Numbered from the stretch's first letter, positions 25,457 through 35,198 are shown. The stretch: DNA of 64,000 bases from Pseudobutyrivibrio sp. (GCA_017557435.1 JAFYYR010000019.1:1-64000); one strand, 5' to 3'. Translations and numbers: made by a program. Notes: generated by a model from the letters alone, not told the origin.

Positions 25457-26722
25457 ATGAAGGTTTTGATAGTTGGTAGCGGCGGCCGCGAGCATGCGAT
25501 TGCTCTTGCGGTTTCGAGAAGCCCACAGGTTGATAAGATTTACTGTGCACCAGGCAACGCTGGTATTGCAGAGCTTGCAGAGTGCGTAGATATTAAGGCT
25601 ATGGAGTTTGATAAGCTTGTAGCTTTTGCCAAGGAGAAGGAGATTGACCTTACTGTAATCGGTATGGATGATCCACTTGTTGGCGGCGTAGTAGACAAGT
25701 TTGAGGAGGCAGGTCTTCGCTGCTTCGGTCCTAGAAAGAATGCAGCCATCATCGAGGGCTCAAAGGCATTCTCTAAGGATTTAATGAAGAAATATAATAT
25801 TCCAACAGCAGGTTATGAGAATTTCACAGACCCTGAGGCTGCTCTTAAGTATCTTGAGACAGCTAAGTATCCAATCGTTCTTAAGGCTGATGGTCTTGCA
25901 CTTGGTAAGGGTGTACTTATCTGTGAGAATCATGAGCAGGCTGTAGCTGGTGTTGCTGAGATCATGACTGACAAGAAGTTCGGTGATGCAGGTAACACAA
26001 TGGTTATCGAAGAGTTTATGACAGGCCGTGAGGTATCTGTTCTTTCATTTGTTGATGGTAACACAGTTAAAATCATGTCATCTGCTCAGGATCACAAGCG
26101 TGCAGGTGATGGTGATACAGGACTCAACACAGGTGGAATGGGTAATTTCTCACCTTCTCCATTCTTTACAAAGGAGATTGAGGAGTACTGTCAGAAGAAC
26201 ATTTTCCAGGCAACTGTTGATGCCATGAAGGCAGAGGGCAGAGATTTCAAGGGTGTTATTTTCTTTGGTCTTATGCTTACAGAGGATGGTCCAAAGGTTC
26301 TTGAGTACAATGCAAGATTTGGTGATCCAGAGGCACAGGTTGTACTTCCACGTCTTGAGAATGATATCATCGACGTATTTAACGCTTGTATCGATGGCAC
26401 ACTTGATAAGATTGATTTGAAGTTCTCTGATGAGGCTTGTGTATGTGTTGTTTTAGCATCTGATGGTTATCCAGTTTCTTATGAGAAGGGATTCCCAATT
26501 ACAGGCTTTGAGAAGTTTAATAACAAGGATTACTATTGTTTCCACGCTGGAACAGCTAAAAATGACAAGGGCGAGATAGTTACCAATGGTGGACGTGTTC
26601 TCGGTATCACAGCTCTTGGTAAGGATTTAAAAGAGGCTCGTGCCAAGGCTTACGAGGCTACAGAGTGGATTCAGTTTGAGAATAAGTACATGAGACACGA
26701 TATAGCTAACGCTATTTTATAG
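25457..26722 (+). CDS. purD: Phosphoribosylamine-glycine ligase (GAR synthetase)
   Basis: This 421-residue ATP-grasp enzyme makes GAR from phosphoribosylamine and glycine. The N-terminus VLIVGSGGREHAIA is typical. SKAFSKDLMKKYNIPTA begins the ATP-grasp domain, and KADGLALGKGV, DHKRAGDGDTGLNTGGMG and LEYNARFGDPEAQVVLPRL follow. The start at 25457 has a perfect AGGAGG at good spacing; the longer frame would run back into purN. A small CGCTAT/ATAGCG hairpin overlaps the stop codon. Confidence 0.97.
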   Translation: MKVLIVGSGGREHAIALAVSRSPQVDKIYCAPGNAGIAELAECVDIKAMEFDKLVAFAKEKEIDLTVIGMDDPLVGGVVDKFEEAGLRCFGPRKNAAIIEGSKAFSKDLMKKYNIPTAGYENFTDPEAALKYLETAKYPIVLKADGLALGKGVLICENHEQAVAGVAEIMTDKKFGDAGNTMVIEEFMTGREVSVLSFVDGNTVKIMSSAQDHKRAGDGDTGLNTGGMGNFSPSPFFTKEIEEYCQKNIFQATVDAMKAEGRDFKGVIFFGLMLTEDGPKVLEYNARFGDPEAQVVLPRLENDIIDVFNACIDGTLDKIDLKFSDEACVCVVLASDGYPVSYEKGFPITGFEKFNNKDYYCFHAGTAKNDKGEIVTNGGRVLGITALGKDLKEARAKAYEATEWIQFENKYMRHDIANAIL

Positions 26723-26776
26723 CGATATACGTGTGAGGGCAACGTAACGTAAACTGGCATAAAAGAGGAGATTGTT

Positions 26777-27754
26777 ATGGAAAGAACAGCAAAACAAACA
26801 TTTTCAGCTGTGGGGTTAGCTTTTTTTACCTATATCGCTGTATCATTTGTAATGCAGATTATTTTTGCTATGGTAATTTATTCAATGGTAGATCTTCATA
26901 ATCCACCATCATGGGCAATGTGGATTTCAAGCGTTGTTCCAATGTATTGTATCGCTTTTCCGATTTTTATCATAATGATTAAGCGCGTTCCTACAGAGCC
27001 ATTTGTTGAGACAAGGACTTTGAGTTTCGGTGGATGGCTTAAATTCTTTGTACTGACAGAATTTGCAATGGTAGCAGGTTCTATAGTGGCATCATCTGTT
27101 GGAAAAATATTTGAAAGAGTCAACGTTAACACAAATGCGACTATGGAATCCCTGACTTCAACCAATAGTGTGCTTGCACCGATTGTACTGGTGATTCTTG
27201 CACCAATTATTGAGGAATTCCTGTATAGAAAGTTTTTAATTGACCGTTTACATGTTTATGGTGGTAAAGTGGCAGTTGTGACTAGTGCGGCTATGTTTGC
27301 ATTATTCCATGGTAATTTTTCTCAGGTATTCTACACATTTTTAATGGGACTTGTATGGGGCTATGTTTACTACAAAACAGGCAAAGTAATATATACAATT
27401 ATCATGCATATGTTAGTTAATTTAGGAGGTAGCGTTGTTTCGGTTTATCTCATTAATAAGCTTAACAGTTTTGATTTGAGCCATATGGATATGGCGGCTT
27501 TGATATCCTATCCAGAGGCATTGTTTGCTATGGTTGGAATTTTGCTATATGCGCTTATAATCTTTGGATTAGCAATAGCTGGTCTTGTATGTTTTATCGT
27601 TGGATTTAAAAATAGAAGCTATAGTCAAGAGAGACTAGAGCTTCCTAAAGAGGGCAGAGTTGCTACAGTATGTTTGAATGTAGGTATGATTCTGTTTTTA
27701 CTCGGATGCGTAGCACAATTTGTTCTTAGCATATTTAATGGATTGATTAAATAA
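26777..27754 (+). CDS. CPBP-family intramembrane glutamic endopeptidase (Abi-like)
   Basis: This is a 325-residue protein with about eight membrane helices. The CPBP/Abi catalytic motifs are present: APIIEEFLYRKFLIDRL (EExxxR) near residue 150 and ALFHGNFSQ near residue 177. A third motif in MHMLVNLGG carries the conserved His/Asn. Family members include CAAX prenyl proteases and bacteriocin self-immunity proteins. No bacteriocin gene is adjacent, so the role is open. It is probably a single-gene unit, ending at a convergent terminator. Confidence 0.9.
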   Translation: MERTAKQTFSAVGLAFFTYIAVSFVMQIIFAMVIYSMVDLHNPPSWAMWISSVVPMYCIAFPIFIIMIKRVPTEPFVETRTLSFGGWLKFFVLTEFAMVAGSIVASSVGKIFERVNVNTNATMESLTSTNSVLAPIVLVILAPIIEEFLYRKFLIDRLHVYGGKVAVVTSAAMFALFHGNFSQVFYTFLMGLVWGYVYYKTGKVIYTIIMHMLVNLGGSVVSVYLINKLNSFDLSHMDMAALISYPEALFAMVGILLYALIIFGLAIAGLVCFIVGFKNRSYSQERLELPKEGRVATVCLNVGMILFLLGCVAQFVLSIFNGLIK

Positions 27755-27765
27755 TTAGAAAAAAT

Positions 27766-27802
27766 AAAACTCGAGTTACCAAAAGGTAGCTCGAGTTTTT
27801 TA
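27766..27802. terminator. Bidirectional terminator between convergent genes
   Basis: AAAACTCGAG (27766-27775) pairs with CTCGAGTTTT (27790-27799), with an inner TACC/GGTA pair. Flanking A- and T-runs suit both the rightward CPBP gene and the leftward phosphoribosyltransferase. Confidence 0.88.
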
Positions 27803-27809
27803 TTGTAAT

Positions 27810-28454
27810 TTATCGTAATTCAGAATATCCAAATGAATTTACTATAGCATCGATAGGAACTCCCTGTTTACAAAGTGGACAATCATGAAGTGGATATGAC
27901 TGATAGTTTGGAATATCCTCTTCGTGGAAAACTGCGGTAATAGGAATGCCGCCCACTTCTCTAACAGCTGAGAAGATAGCGCATGCGCCACTTATTTTTG
28001 CTCCATAGTATTTAACACATTCTGCTAGGCTTTCAACAGTACGTCCAGTAGAAAGTGAGCCAAACAATAGTAATACATTTTTATCTCTAACAGTAAGTTG
28101 CATATTGTCTCGGAAAATGCTCTGTCCGCTAGAGGTAATCTCTGGTGATGTAACATAAATTGTCTTGTGCTGGTTGTAGTTGGCAACGCCAGCTTTTGTA
28201 AGCTCAAGAGCTAAAAATGTACCAACAACTTCCATATCATCTGCGCAAACGATGGTATCAACAGGTGTCTGAACTGAGTAGTGCATTGCAAGAAGTTGAG
28301 CCACACCCTGGGCCTCGTTGCATCGCGTTTTCATTGTGCCAATCTCCATGTAATTAGTGATGTGAGAGTGGTTGGTGGCAAAATGACCAGGAATAATTTT
28401 AAGTGCTACTTCAGAATTAAGTGGTGCTGGAATCTTAGTGTACTCTTTTAACAT
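27810..28454 (-). CDS. Phosphoribosyltransferase, orotate-PRTase-like
   Basis: This 214-residue protein has a type I PRTase plan. TIVCADDMEVVGTFLALEL forms the first core segment and VLLLFGSLSTGRTVESLAECV the PRPP-binding loop, but the usual acidic pair is replaced by SLST, a divergence. The C-terminus has CPLC. Similar proteins in Clostridia are annotated as orotate phosphoribosyltransferases. A complete pyrE lies at 19639, so this is either a second enzyme or a regulator of other specificity. It is followed by the CMP-kinase-like gene upstream on the same strand. Confidence 0.75.
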   Translation of the reverse strand: MLKEYTKIPAPLNSEVALKIIPGHFATNHSHITNYMEIGTMKTRCNEAQGVAQLLAMHYSVQTPVDTIVCADDMEVVGTFLALELTKAGVANYNQHKTIYVTSPEITSSGQSIFRDNMQLTVRDKNVLLLFGSLSTGRTVESLAECVKYYGAKISGACAIFSAVREVGGIPITAVFHEEDIPNYQSYPLHDCPLCKQGVPIDAIVNSFGYSELR

Positions 28455-28509
28455 AAAAAGCCCCCCATGCTATTAATGATTAACGTAACTATTCCAAAAC
28501 GATATAACT

Positions 28510-29112
28510 TTATTCTGGGTAATTCTCTGCAAGTTCACAGATTGTCTTAACGCACATACCCTCCCCAAGTGTTCCACTATCGAGGATGACATCGTATTCA
28601 CGGAAATCTCCCCAATTTTTATCAGTGTAATACTTGTAGTAGGTCTTACGCTGTTTATCCTTTTTCGCAAGTCTCTTTTCAATGCTGACATTTTCGATGT
28701 TCTCATAGCGCTCGAGAACTCTCTTTTTACGATGCTCCATATCTGCGTGAATCATAACATTCATGCAGCGGATGCCCTCTTTGCGGAGAATGTAGTCAGC
28801 GCAGCGACCAACGATTACGCAAGGACCCTTTTTCGCGCACTCGAGAATGACTTTCTTCTGTGCGATGAAAATCTCGTCCTGTGGACTCTGGAAATACATT
28901 GTGCCTGCAGCTGAAATATCAAACCACATGGCGGTTGAGCTGGTATACTCACCTTGTGTCTCTATTAACTCTTTTGCATAACCGCTTTCGATGGCCACGC
29001 GGTTAACAATTTCTCCGTCGTAAAATGGGACGTTCAACTGTTTTGCCACAGCTTCGCCTATGCTATGACCACCGCTGCCAAATTCTCTACTAATGGTAAT
29101 TACAGGATACAT
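28510..29112 (-). CDS. Cytidylate kinase-like family protein
   Basis: This 200-residue P-loop protein begins YPVITISREFGSGGHSIGEAVA, the variant P-loop of the cytidylate-kinase-like family. The nucleotide and lid region reads CVIVGRCADYILRKEG, then HRKKRVLERYENIENVSIEKRLAKKDKQRKTYYKYYTD. It lacks features of classical Cmk, so substrate is uncertain. The start at 29112 follows GGAGGG at ideal spacing; a TTG five codons earlier overlaps that site. It may be co-transcribed with the PRTase. Confidence 0.86.
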   Translation of the reverse strand: MYPVITISREFGSGGHSIGEAVAKQLNVPFYDGEIVNRVAIESGYAKELIETQGEYTSSTAMWFDISAAGTMYFQSPQDEIFIAQKKVILECAKKGPCVIVGRCADYILRKEGIRCMNVMIHADMEHRKKRVLERYENIENVSIEKRLAKKDKQRKTYYKYYTDKNWGDFREYDVILDSGTLGEGMCVKTICELAENYPE

Positions 29113-29148
29113 AGTGGTTCCCTCCAATACATTTTTCTTACCTATAGT

Positions 29149-29802
29149 TTAAAATTTTTTCGACAAAAAGTCAAAAAGAGTATAATTTGTCTGATTATTG
29201 ACTTTCCAAGCATTTTCGGCATTTTCTCCTGAATCCCCACAGATGTCTACACCGATTATTTCATGGCTTGAAAAAAGAATCTCAAGGTCCTCTAAAAGCT
29301 CATCCAAGGTCATGTCACCCTGATCCCAATCAGTGATGGCAAATTCAGTTGAAAGAGCGTCCTTGTCGATTGAGATAAAAATAGGCAAATCAGTTGGGAT
29401 ATCATTTACAGGAATTTCTTCCCCTACGCCATAGGTAAATACATTTTTTAGATTAGGAAGTGTTTCTGTTGCTTCAAGTACCCATCCGCCACAGGAAGTA
29501 ATCTCTCCAAAGCTAGGAGGCTGATTGTCTGGGTGATGGTCAAATAAAACTAGATTAAAAGGCGTAGTGATTTTCTGAAGCCATAGAAGGCTGAGATAGT
29601 GATAGTTTCCAGAATCAATAAAATGAATACCCTCTGCAGAGTATTCATTTAATCGATCTACAAGAATTGATTTGGCATAGTCATCTAGATAGCAGCGTGT
29701 GCCCTCTAAATCTCTGCAATCAATCATAGTACAATTTTCAATTGTCTCATAGAATGACTGATAGTCGTATGCATCAGTCATTTTTATAATAACTGTTTTC
29801 AT
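29149..29802 (-). CDS. Arginase/deacetylase-fold family protein
   Basis: This 217-residue protein carries metal motifs of the arginase-like fold: FIDSGNYHYLS, LVLFDHHPDNQPP near residue 87 and SIDKDALS near residue 145, plus a final VDICGD. It is shorter than arginase or agmatinase (about 300 residues). Its first codon overlaps the trkH stop by one base, so it is translationally coupled to the K+ uptake genes. The substrate is unknown; a ureohydrolase role is not demonstrated. Confidence 0.78.
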   Translation of the reverse strand: MKTVIIKMTDAYDYQSFYETIENCTMIDCRDLEGTRCYLDDYAKSILVDRLNEYSAEGIHFIDSGNYHYLSLLWLQKITTPFNLVLFDHHPDNQPPSFGEITSCGGWVLEATETLPNLKNVFTYGVGEEIPVNDIPTDLPIFISIDKDALSTEFAITDWDQGDMTLDELLEDLEILFSSHEIIGVDICGDSGENAENAWKVNNQTNYTLFDFLSKKF

Positions 29803-31301
29803 TATTCCTTCATTACCTTACCAGCATTTTTAGGCTCTTTGGCATGGTATGTTGTGAATAAGTCCTTCCAAATTGTTGGGTGGAAGAGCATAAGTATTGG
29901 GAACAGCTCAAGTCGTCCAGCCAACATATCAAAGATAAGTACAATCTTTGAGAAGTTTGAGAAGAACGCAAAGTTTCCAGTAGGTCCTACCAGACTCATA
30001 CCAGGTCCAATATTGCTCATTGTGGCAATTACAGATGTAAATATAGTTGAAAAATCAAGGTTCTCAAATGATAACAAAATAACGCTCACAAAGAATACCA
30101 GCATAAATGTGCCGAAGAATACGTTGTTAGAGCGGATTGTCTCGTGGTTAACTGGCTTGCCATCCATGATTGTCTTGCGGACGCAACGTGGATGGATGTA
30201 GCTGATGAGCTCCTTGTGTACTGCCTTGCCCATAAGTACGAAACGGGAAACTTTGATACCACCACCAGTAGAACCGGCGCAGGCACCGATGAACATGAGA
30301 AGTACAAGTACGCATCGGCTAGTCTGTGGCCATACAGCAAAGTCAGCTGTTGAGAATCCTGTTGATGACTGAATTGAAGTAACCTGGAAGGCTGCTTTTG
30401 TCAATGCATCAAAAAGTCCTGAGCTGCAGCTAAGAGTATTGAAAGTGATGATAACGATAGATGCAACTGTAAGGAATGAATACATTCTCACCTCTTCCAT
30501 ACGGAATGCTGCACGAGCATGACGGAAGAGTATGTAGTAGTAAAAGTTAAAGTTGATACCGAAAATGAACATGAATACGGCAACAATCCACTGGCAGGCA
30601 ACATTGAACCCACCGATACTGCTTGAGTAGATACCAAAACCACCAGTACCAGCAGTAGCGATACTTGTGTTGATTGCCTCGAATGGAGTCATGCCTGCAA
30701 TGAGAAGAAGAATAATCTCAAGGGCACAAAGACCAAGGTAAATCAAGTAAAGCATCTGAGCTGTGTTTTTAAGTTTTGGAACAAGCTTACCAACAGATGG
30801 GCCAGGTGACTCAGCTTTCATCAGGTTGAACTGGGAACCGTCACCACCGGCAAGTGGAATAACTGTAAGGAGGAAAACTAAAACTCCCATACCACCTACT
30901 AAGTGAGTGAAGCTTCGCCAGAAAAGTGAAGCATGAGAAAGAGCCTCAACGTTTGGCAAAATGGAAGCACCAGTTGTAGTAAAACCTGAAACTGCCTCGA
31001 ATAAAGCATCTACATAGCTTGGAATCTCTCCAGTAAGCCAAAGCGGAATAGCACCAATAACTGATAGAACTACCCAGGAAGCACCTGTACAGAAGAATCC
31101 TTCTTTTAAGAAAAAGAAGAATTTCTTAGGTCTGAAGTAGCTGTTGATAACACCAAGCACCAGGCAAGGGAAAGCTACGATAGCATATTCAAGCCAAACA
31201 TCTTCATGATAGATAAAAGCAACAATAATAGGAAGCATTAGAAACAGGCCCATGAAGCCTACAACATATCCTAATATGAAGCGAATCACGGAATTATTCA
31301 T
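29802..31301 (-). CDS. trkH: TrkH/KtrB-type potassium uptake channel subunit
   Basis: This 499-residue membrane protein has four M1-P-M2 repeats. Filter-like segments are TTTGASILPNVE, TAGTGGFGIYSSS, IQSSTGFSTADF and MSNIGPGMSLVGP, as in the TrkH family. It forms the K+ translocating pore and depends on the peripheral TrkA. TrkA lies directly upstream in the operon, six bases away, and the arginase-fold gene overlaps its 3' end. Length is normal. Confidence 0.95.
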   Translation of the reverse strand: MNNSVIRFILGYVVGFMGLFLMLPIIVAFIYHEDVWLEYAIVAFPCLVLGVINSYFRPKKFFFFLKEGFFCTGASWVVLSVIGAIPLWLTGEIPSYVDALFEAVSGFTTTGASILPNVEALSHASLFWRSFTHLVGGMGVLVFLLTVIPLAGGDGSQFNLMKAESPGPSVGKLVPKLKNTAQMLYLIYLGLCALEIILLLIAGMTPFEAINTSIATAGTGGFGIYSSSIGGFNVACQWIVAVFMFIFGINFNFYYYILFRHARAAFRMEEVRMYSFLTVASIVIITFNTLSCSSGLFDALTKAAFQVTSIQSSTGFSTADFAVWPQTSRCVLVLLMFIGACAGSTGGGIKVSRFVLMGKAVHKELISYIHPRCVRKTIMDGKPVNHETIRSNNVFFGTFMLVFFVSVILLSFENLDFSTIFTSVIATMSNIGPGMSLVGPTGNFAFFSNFSKIVLIFDMLAGRLELFPILMLFHPTIWKDLFTTYHAKEPKNAGKVMKE

Positions 31302-31307
31302 GTCCGA

Positions 31308-32696
31308 TTACCTCAAAGTATCCTTAATATTACCGAATCCGGTATGAGTGGTTACAACCATGACGGTGTCACCAACTTCTATTGTGTCAGAACCGCTAGG
31401 GATAATGATTGTACCGTTGCGGTTGATAAAAGCGATAAGTACATTGTCCTTAAATTTAAGCACAGAGAATGGCACGCCAACAGCAGGTGATTTCTCGCTG
31501 ATATTGAACTCGATAGCCTCTACTTTCTGGTCGAAGAGATGGTAAAGTGTGAGAATATCATTGCCATCGCCGGAAGCACTCTTAGCACGTACATATGCGA
31601 TGATTGACTCGGCTGTAATGTGACGAGGATATACAACAGAGCCAAGATTAAGCTGTGAAAGTACATTGTCAAAGTTAATACGGTTAACCTTGGTAACAAC
31701 CTTGGCATTGCTGACCTGGTTAGCATAGAGAGTGAGGATAATATTCTCCTCGTCAATTCCTGTGAGAGGAACGAAGCTCTCAATATATTCGATGCCTTCT
31801 TCTCTAAGAAGGGATTCGTCGCCACCGTCGCCATTTATAATAGTAGCCTTAGGAAGTGCGATAGAAAGCTCCTCGCAGCGCTCCTTGCTTCTCTCGATGA
31901 TGCTCACGTCGATGCGGGCCTGAAGTAGAAGCTTAGCAAGATAATAAGAAGCCTTACCACCACCTACGATAAGACAGTTTTTAACCTGACGTGTCTTGAA
32001 TCCGATTTCATTAAGGAAGGTACGAGCGAAACGTCTAGCACCTACGGCACAAACGATATCATTAGTCTGGAGAACAAAATCACCAGTAGGGATTATGACT
32101 TCAGAACCACGCTTAACAGCTGTGATAAGTACCTTACTTGAAATAGTTCTATGTAAGTCCTTGATAGCAAGTCCATCAAGTACATTGCCTTCAGCAATTT
32201 TAAACTCAACCATCTCGGCCTGGCCATGGGCAAATGATGAAACCTCAAGTGTTGATGGAAGAGAGAGGATAGAAGAAATCTCTCTAGCAGCCTCAAACTC
32301 AGGGTTGATGATCATAACAAGACCAAGCTTCTCCTGTAAGTATGAAATTTCCTTTGAGTAGTCTGGATTTCGTACTCTGGCGATAGAAGCGCAATCACCC
32401 ATTTGCTTTGCAATTGTACAGCAAAGGAGGTTAAGCTCGTCAGAGTTAGTAACGGCAATAATGAGATCAGCGTCGTTGATACCCGCTTCAACTTGGGTGC
32501 TGTAGCTGGCGCCATTGCCTTGAATTCCCATTATGTCGTAGAGATTTGTGAGATTATCGATACGGTCCTGGTTCTCATCGATGACCACAATGTCATGACC
32601 CTCTTTTGAAAGACGATCAACTAGTGTACGACCAACTTTACCGCATCCTACGATAATTATTTTAAGTCCTCTTTTTGAGGAGTTCTTAAAAGCCAT
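31308..32696 (-). CDS. trkA: Trk system potassium regulatory protein TrkA
   Basis: This 462-residue cytosolic protein has two RCK-N/RCK-C repeats. The first Rossmann motif is IIVGCGKVGRTLVDRL near residue 14, followed by VVIDENQDRI. The second is CLIVGGGKASYYLAKLL near residue 240. Each is followed by a TrkA-C domain (GDFVLQTNDIVCAVG, GSDTIEVGDTVMVV). It binds NAD(H) or nucleotides and gates TrkH. It heads the leftward operon trkA, trkH, arginase-fold gene. Confidence 0.96.
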   Translation of the reverse strand: MAFKNSSKRGLKIIIVGCGKVGRTLVDRLSKEGHDIVVIDENQDRIDNLTNLYDIMGIQGNGASYSTQVEAGINDADLIIAVTNSDELNLLCCTIAKQMGDCASIARVRNPDYSKEISYLQEKLGLVMIINPEFEAAREISSILSLPSTLEVSSFAHGQAEMVEFKIAEGNVLDGLAIKDLHRTISSKVLITAVKRGSEVIIPTGDFVLQTNDIVCAVGARRFARTFLNEIGFKTRQVKNCLIVGGGKASYYLAKLLLQARIDVSIIERSKERCEELSIALPKATIINGDGGDESLLREEGIEYIESFVPLTGIDEENIILTLYANQVSNAKVVTKVNRINFDNVLSQLNLGSVVYPRHITAESIIAYVRAKSASGDGNDILTLYHLFDQKVEAIEFNISEKSPAVGVPFSVLKFKDNVLIAFINRNGTIIIPSGSDTIEVGDTVMVVTTHTGFGNIKDTLR

Positions 32697-32790
32697 TTAA
32701 TTGCCTCCAAAATAACTGAAAAATTGGGATAATTCTTAATTACATAATCATCCATATCATAATGTAGTCTAAAAGAGGCAAAAGTGCAAG

Positions 32791-33291
32791 TTAAATTCTG
32801 ACATCTACCCTTCGATTAATCTTTTTAGCCTCTTTATAAAGGGCATTTAGGTATTCAGAATCTTTATCGAAAAAGTCATCAAACTTTGATTTCTTGTAGT
32901 TTTTAGCAGCTGATTCATATACGGAAACACTGCCATCCTTTTCAACAGTAATTCCTATTTTTTTAAGGTCAGAAGCATACTGGCTGTTGAGGTTTTTAAT
33001 ATTTGAAAGAGCATGTTTTACTGATGAGCTGTTAGGTGCATATTTTTCTGCTGACTGGAGAGTGTTATTTAGAGTGTCTGCAAAGGCTCTAATTTTCTCC
33101 TGAGTCTGTTCATCAGATGATTCCTCAAAGTTGTAGTCCTGTAGCTTTCGAATAGCATTTTTAAGAGCAGATGTGTCTGCAAATGACAAGGTACCAGTAG
33201 GAGTGCTCTGTCTGGTAGCTCCAGTTACAACCTTAGAATAGGTGTTGTAGTATATTCTTAAGCTAAGTGAGTTGGAAACGTTCATACTCAT
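32791..33291 (-). CDS. Protein of unknown function in the motility (sigma-28) regulon
   Basis: This 166-residue protein has no signal peptide or membrane helix. It is predicted helical (DTSALKNAIRKLQDY, EKIRAFADTLNNTLQSAEKY, HALSNIKNLNSQYASDLKKIGI) with a small GSVSVYE strand and a basic C-terminus. The NNTLQSAEKY and SDLKKIGITVEKDGSVSV stretches recall the C-terminal region of flagellar cap proteins (FliD), but this is only a resemblance. The start has AGGAGG 8 bases upstream. A sigma-28-type promoter precedes it, so flagellar export or assembly is a reasonable inference. Confidence 0.78.
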   Translation of the reverse strand: MSMNVSNSLSLRIYYNTYSKVVTGATRQSTPTGTLSFADTSALKNAIRKLQDYNFEESSDEQTQEKIRAFADTLNNTLQSAEKYAPNSSSVKHALSNIKNLNSQYASDLKKIGITVEKDGSVSVYESAAKNYKKSKFDDFFDKDSEYLNALYKEAKKINRRVDVRI

Positions 33292-33312
33292 ACTAAAATC
33301 CTCCTAGTTCTT

Positions 33313-33339
33313 ATATCGGATGTTCTTAATTTTTATTTA
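33313..33339 (-). promoter_or_regulatory. Sigma-28-type promoter of the 166-residue protein gene
   Basis: On the - strand TAAA, a 15-nt spacer and TCCGATAT match the motility sigma consensus TAAA-N15-GCCGATAA with two mismatches in the -10. It ends about 22 bases before the start codon at 33291. Confidence 0.72.
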
Positions 33340-33417
33340 CTTTGATGGTTGAAGAATGAGGCAAATTCTCCTATACTATAGGAAATTTAATTTCATATTA
33401 ATAAGAAGGAGTGTCAG

Positions 33418-34965
33418 ATGAACCAGGAAAAAGTCATTGTTATCGACTTTGGCGGTCAATATAATCAGTTAGTTGCCCGTCGTGTCAGAGAATGTAACGT
33501 CTATTGCGAAATTTATTCTTATCGCACCCCAATCGAGCAGATTAAAGAAATGAATCCAAAGGGAATTATCCTTACAGGTGGTCCTAACTCATGTTACGAG
33601 GATGGAGCCCCTACATATACTAAGGAGCTTTTTGAACTTGGTATCCCAGTACTTGGCCTTTGCTATGGTGCACAGCTTATGATGCATTTACTTGGAGGCA
33701 AGGTAGAGAAGGCGCCAGTTCGTGAGTACGGTAAGACTGAGACTTATGTTGATGGTAGTACAGATTCACTTTTTGCAGGAGTTGAGAAGTCTACAATCGT
33801 TTGGATGAGCCATTTTGATTATATTAGCAAGGTGGCACCTGGTTTTGACATTATTGCCCACACTGCTGATTGCCCAGTTGCAGCAGCAGCTTGCGAGGCT
33901 AAGAAGCTTTATGCTATACAGTTCCACCCTGAGGTACTTCACACAGTTCAGGGTAAGGAAATCTTATTTAACTTTGTTCGCAATATCTGTAACACAGCCG
34001 GAAGCTGGAGAATGGATTCATTTGTTGAGCAGACAATCGGAGAGATTAGAGAGCGCGTAGGCTCAGGCAAGGTATTACTTGCACTTTCAGGTGGTGTTGA
34101 TTCATCTGTACTTGCAGCCCTTCTTGCTAGAGCTATTGGTAAGCAGCTCACATGTGTATTCGTAGATCACGGTCTCCTTCGCAAGAACGAGGGCGACGAG
34201 GTAGAGGGCGTATTTGGTCCAGAGGGTTCCTTCGATATTAATTTTGTACGAGTTAATGCAGCTTCTCGCTATTATGCTAAGCTTGCTGGCGTTGAGGAGC
34301 CAGAGCGCAAGCGTAAGATTATCGGTGAGGAGTTCATCCGTGTATTTGAGGAAGAGGCTAAGAAAATCGGCACAGTTGATTTCTTGGCACAGGGCACTAT
34401 CTACCCAGACGTTGTTGAGTCTGGACTTGGCGGTGAGTCAGTAGTTATCAAGTCTCACCACAATGTAGGCGGTCTTCCAGACTATGTTGATTTCAAGGAG
34501 ATCATCGAGCCACTTCGCAACCTTTTCAAGGACGAGGTTCGTCAGGTAGGTCTTGAGCTTGGCCTTCCAGAATATCTTGTATTCCGTCAGCCATTCCCAG
34601 GCCCAGGTCTTGGTATTCGTATCATCGGTGAAGTTACAGAGGAAAAGGTTCGCATCGTACAGGATGCTGACTACATTTATAGAACAGAGCTTGCTGAGGC
34701 AGGCCTTAAGAAGCTTCCAGATCAGTATTTCGCAGCACTTTCTAACATGCGCTCAGTTGGTGTTATGGGCGACGAGCGTACATACGACTACGCCGTAGTT
34801 CTCCGTGCTGTAGAGACAATCGACTTCATGACAGCCGAGGCATCAGAGATTCCATTCGAGGTACTTCAGCGCGTTATGAGCCGCATCATCAACGAGGTCA
34901 AGGGCGTTAACCGCGTAATGTATGACCTTACATCTAAGCCACCTGGAACAGTGGAGCTTGAATAG
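33418..34965 (+). CDS. guaA: GMP synthase (glutamine-hydrolysing)
   Basis: This 515-residue enzyme converts XMP to GMP. The N-terminal class I glutamine amidotransferase has its catalytic Cys82 in GLCYGAQ and the histidine in FHPEV. The ATP-pyrophosphatase domain has the P-loop SGGVDSSV near residue 225. The C-terminal dimerisation domain ends with [12 protein letters not shown], the usual GuaA terminus. It is read from its own promoter region and ends at a strong terminator. Confidence 0.98.
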   Translation: MNQEKVIVIDFGGQYNQLVARRVRECNVYCEIYSYRTPIEQIKEMNPKGIILTGGPNSCYEDGAPTYTKELFELGIPVLGLCYGAQLMMHLLGGKVEKAPVREYGKTETYVDGSTDSLFAGVEKSTIVWMSHFDYISKVAPGFDIIAHTADCPVAAAACEAKKLYAIQFHPEVLHTVQGKEILFNFVRNICNTAGSWRMDSFVEQTIGEIRERVGSGKVLLALSGGVDSSVLAALLARAIGKQLTCVFVDHGLLRKNEGDEVEGVFGPEGSFDINFVRVNAASRYYAKLAGVEEPERKRKIIGEEFIRVFEEEAKKIGTVDFLAQGTIYPDVVESGLGGESVVIKSHHNVGGLPDYVDFKEIIEPLRNLFKDEVRQVGLELGLPEYLVFRQPFPGPGLGIRIIGEVTEEKVRIVQDADYIYRTELAEAGLKKLPDQYFAALSNMRSVGVMGDERTYDYAVVLRAVETIDFMTAEASEIPFEVLQRVMSRIINEVKGVNRVMYDLTSKPPGTVELE

Positions 34966-34974
34966 GTTTTTAGA

Positions 34975-35018
34975 CCCTAGGAACATTGAGTGTTCAATGT
35001 TCCTAGGGCTTTTTTATT
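34975..35018 (+). terminator. Very strong terminator after guaA
   Basis: CCCTAGGAACATTGA (34975-34989) and TCAATGTTCCTAGGG (34994-35008) form a perfect 15-bp stem with a GTGT loop, followed by a C and a T6 run. It insulates guaA from the array and nuclease-like gene downstream. Confidence 0.95.
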
Positions 35019-35055
35019 TTTTGACAATAAAATGACATTATGACATATCTTGGTG

Positions 35056-35084
35056 TTGACATTTTATCAATAAAAAGTTATATT
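35056..35084 (+). promoter_or_regulatory. Promoter upstream of the 39-nt hairpin array
   Basis: A perfect TTGACA (35056-35061), a 17-nt spacer and TATATT (35079-35084) form a near-consensus sigma-A promoter. RNA starting near 35091 would contain all five hairpin units and then the nuclease-like gene, as a leader of about 430 bases. A second TTGACA at 35021 lacks a good -10. Confidence 0.75.
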
Positions 35085-35198
35085 ACTGATCACTATTTAA
35101 TTATTTGTTTGTTTCTATCACAATCTAGGCGTATTATTTCATTTCGCCGCTTATCCCAGAGTGAATTTTTTTGATTAATTTGAGGCTGATGCTGCGTC

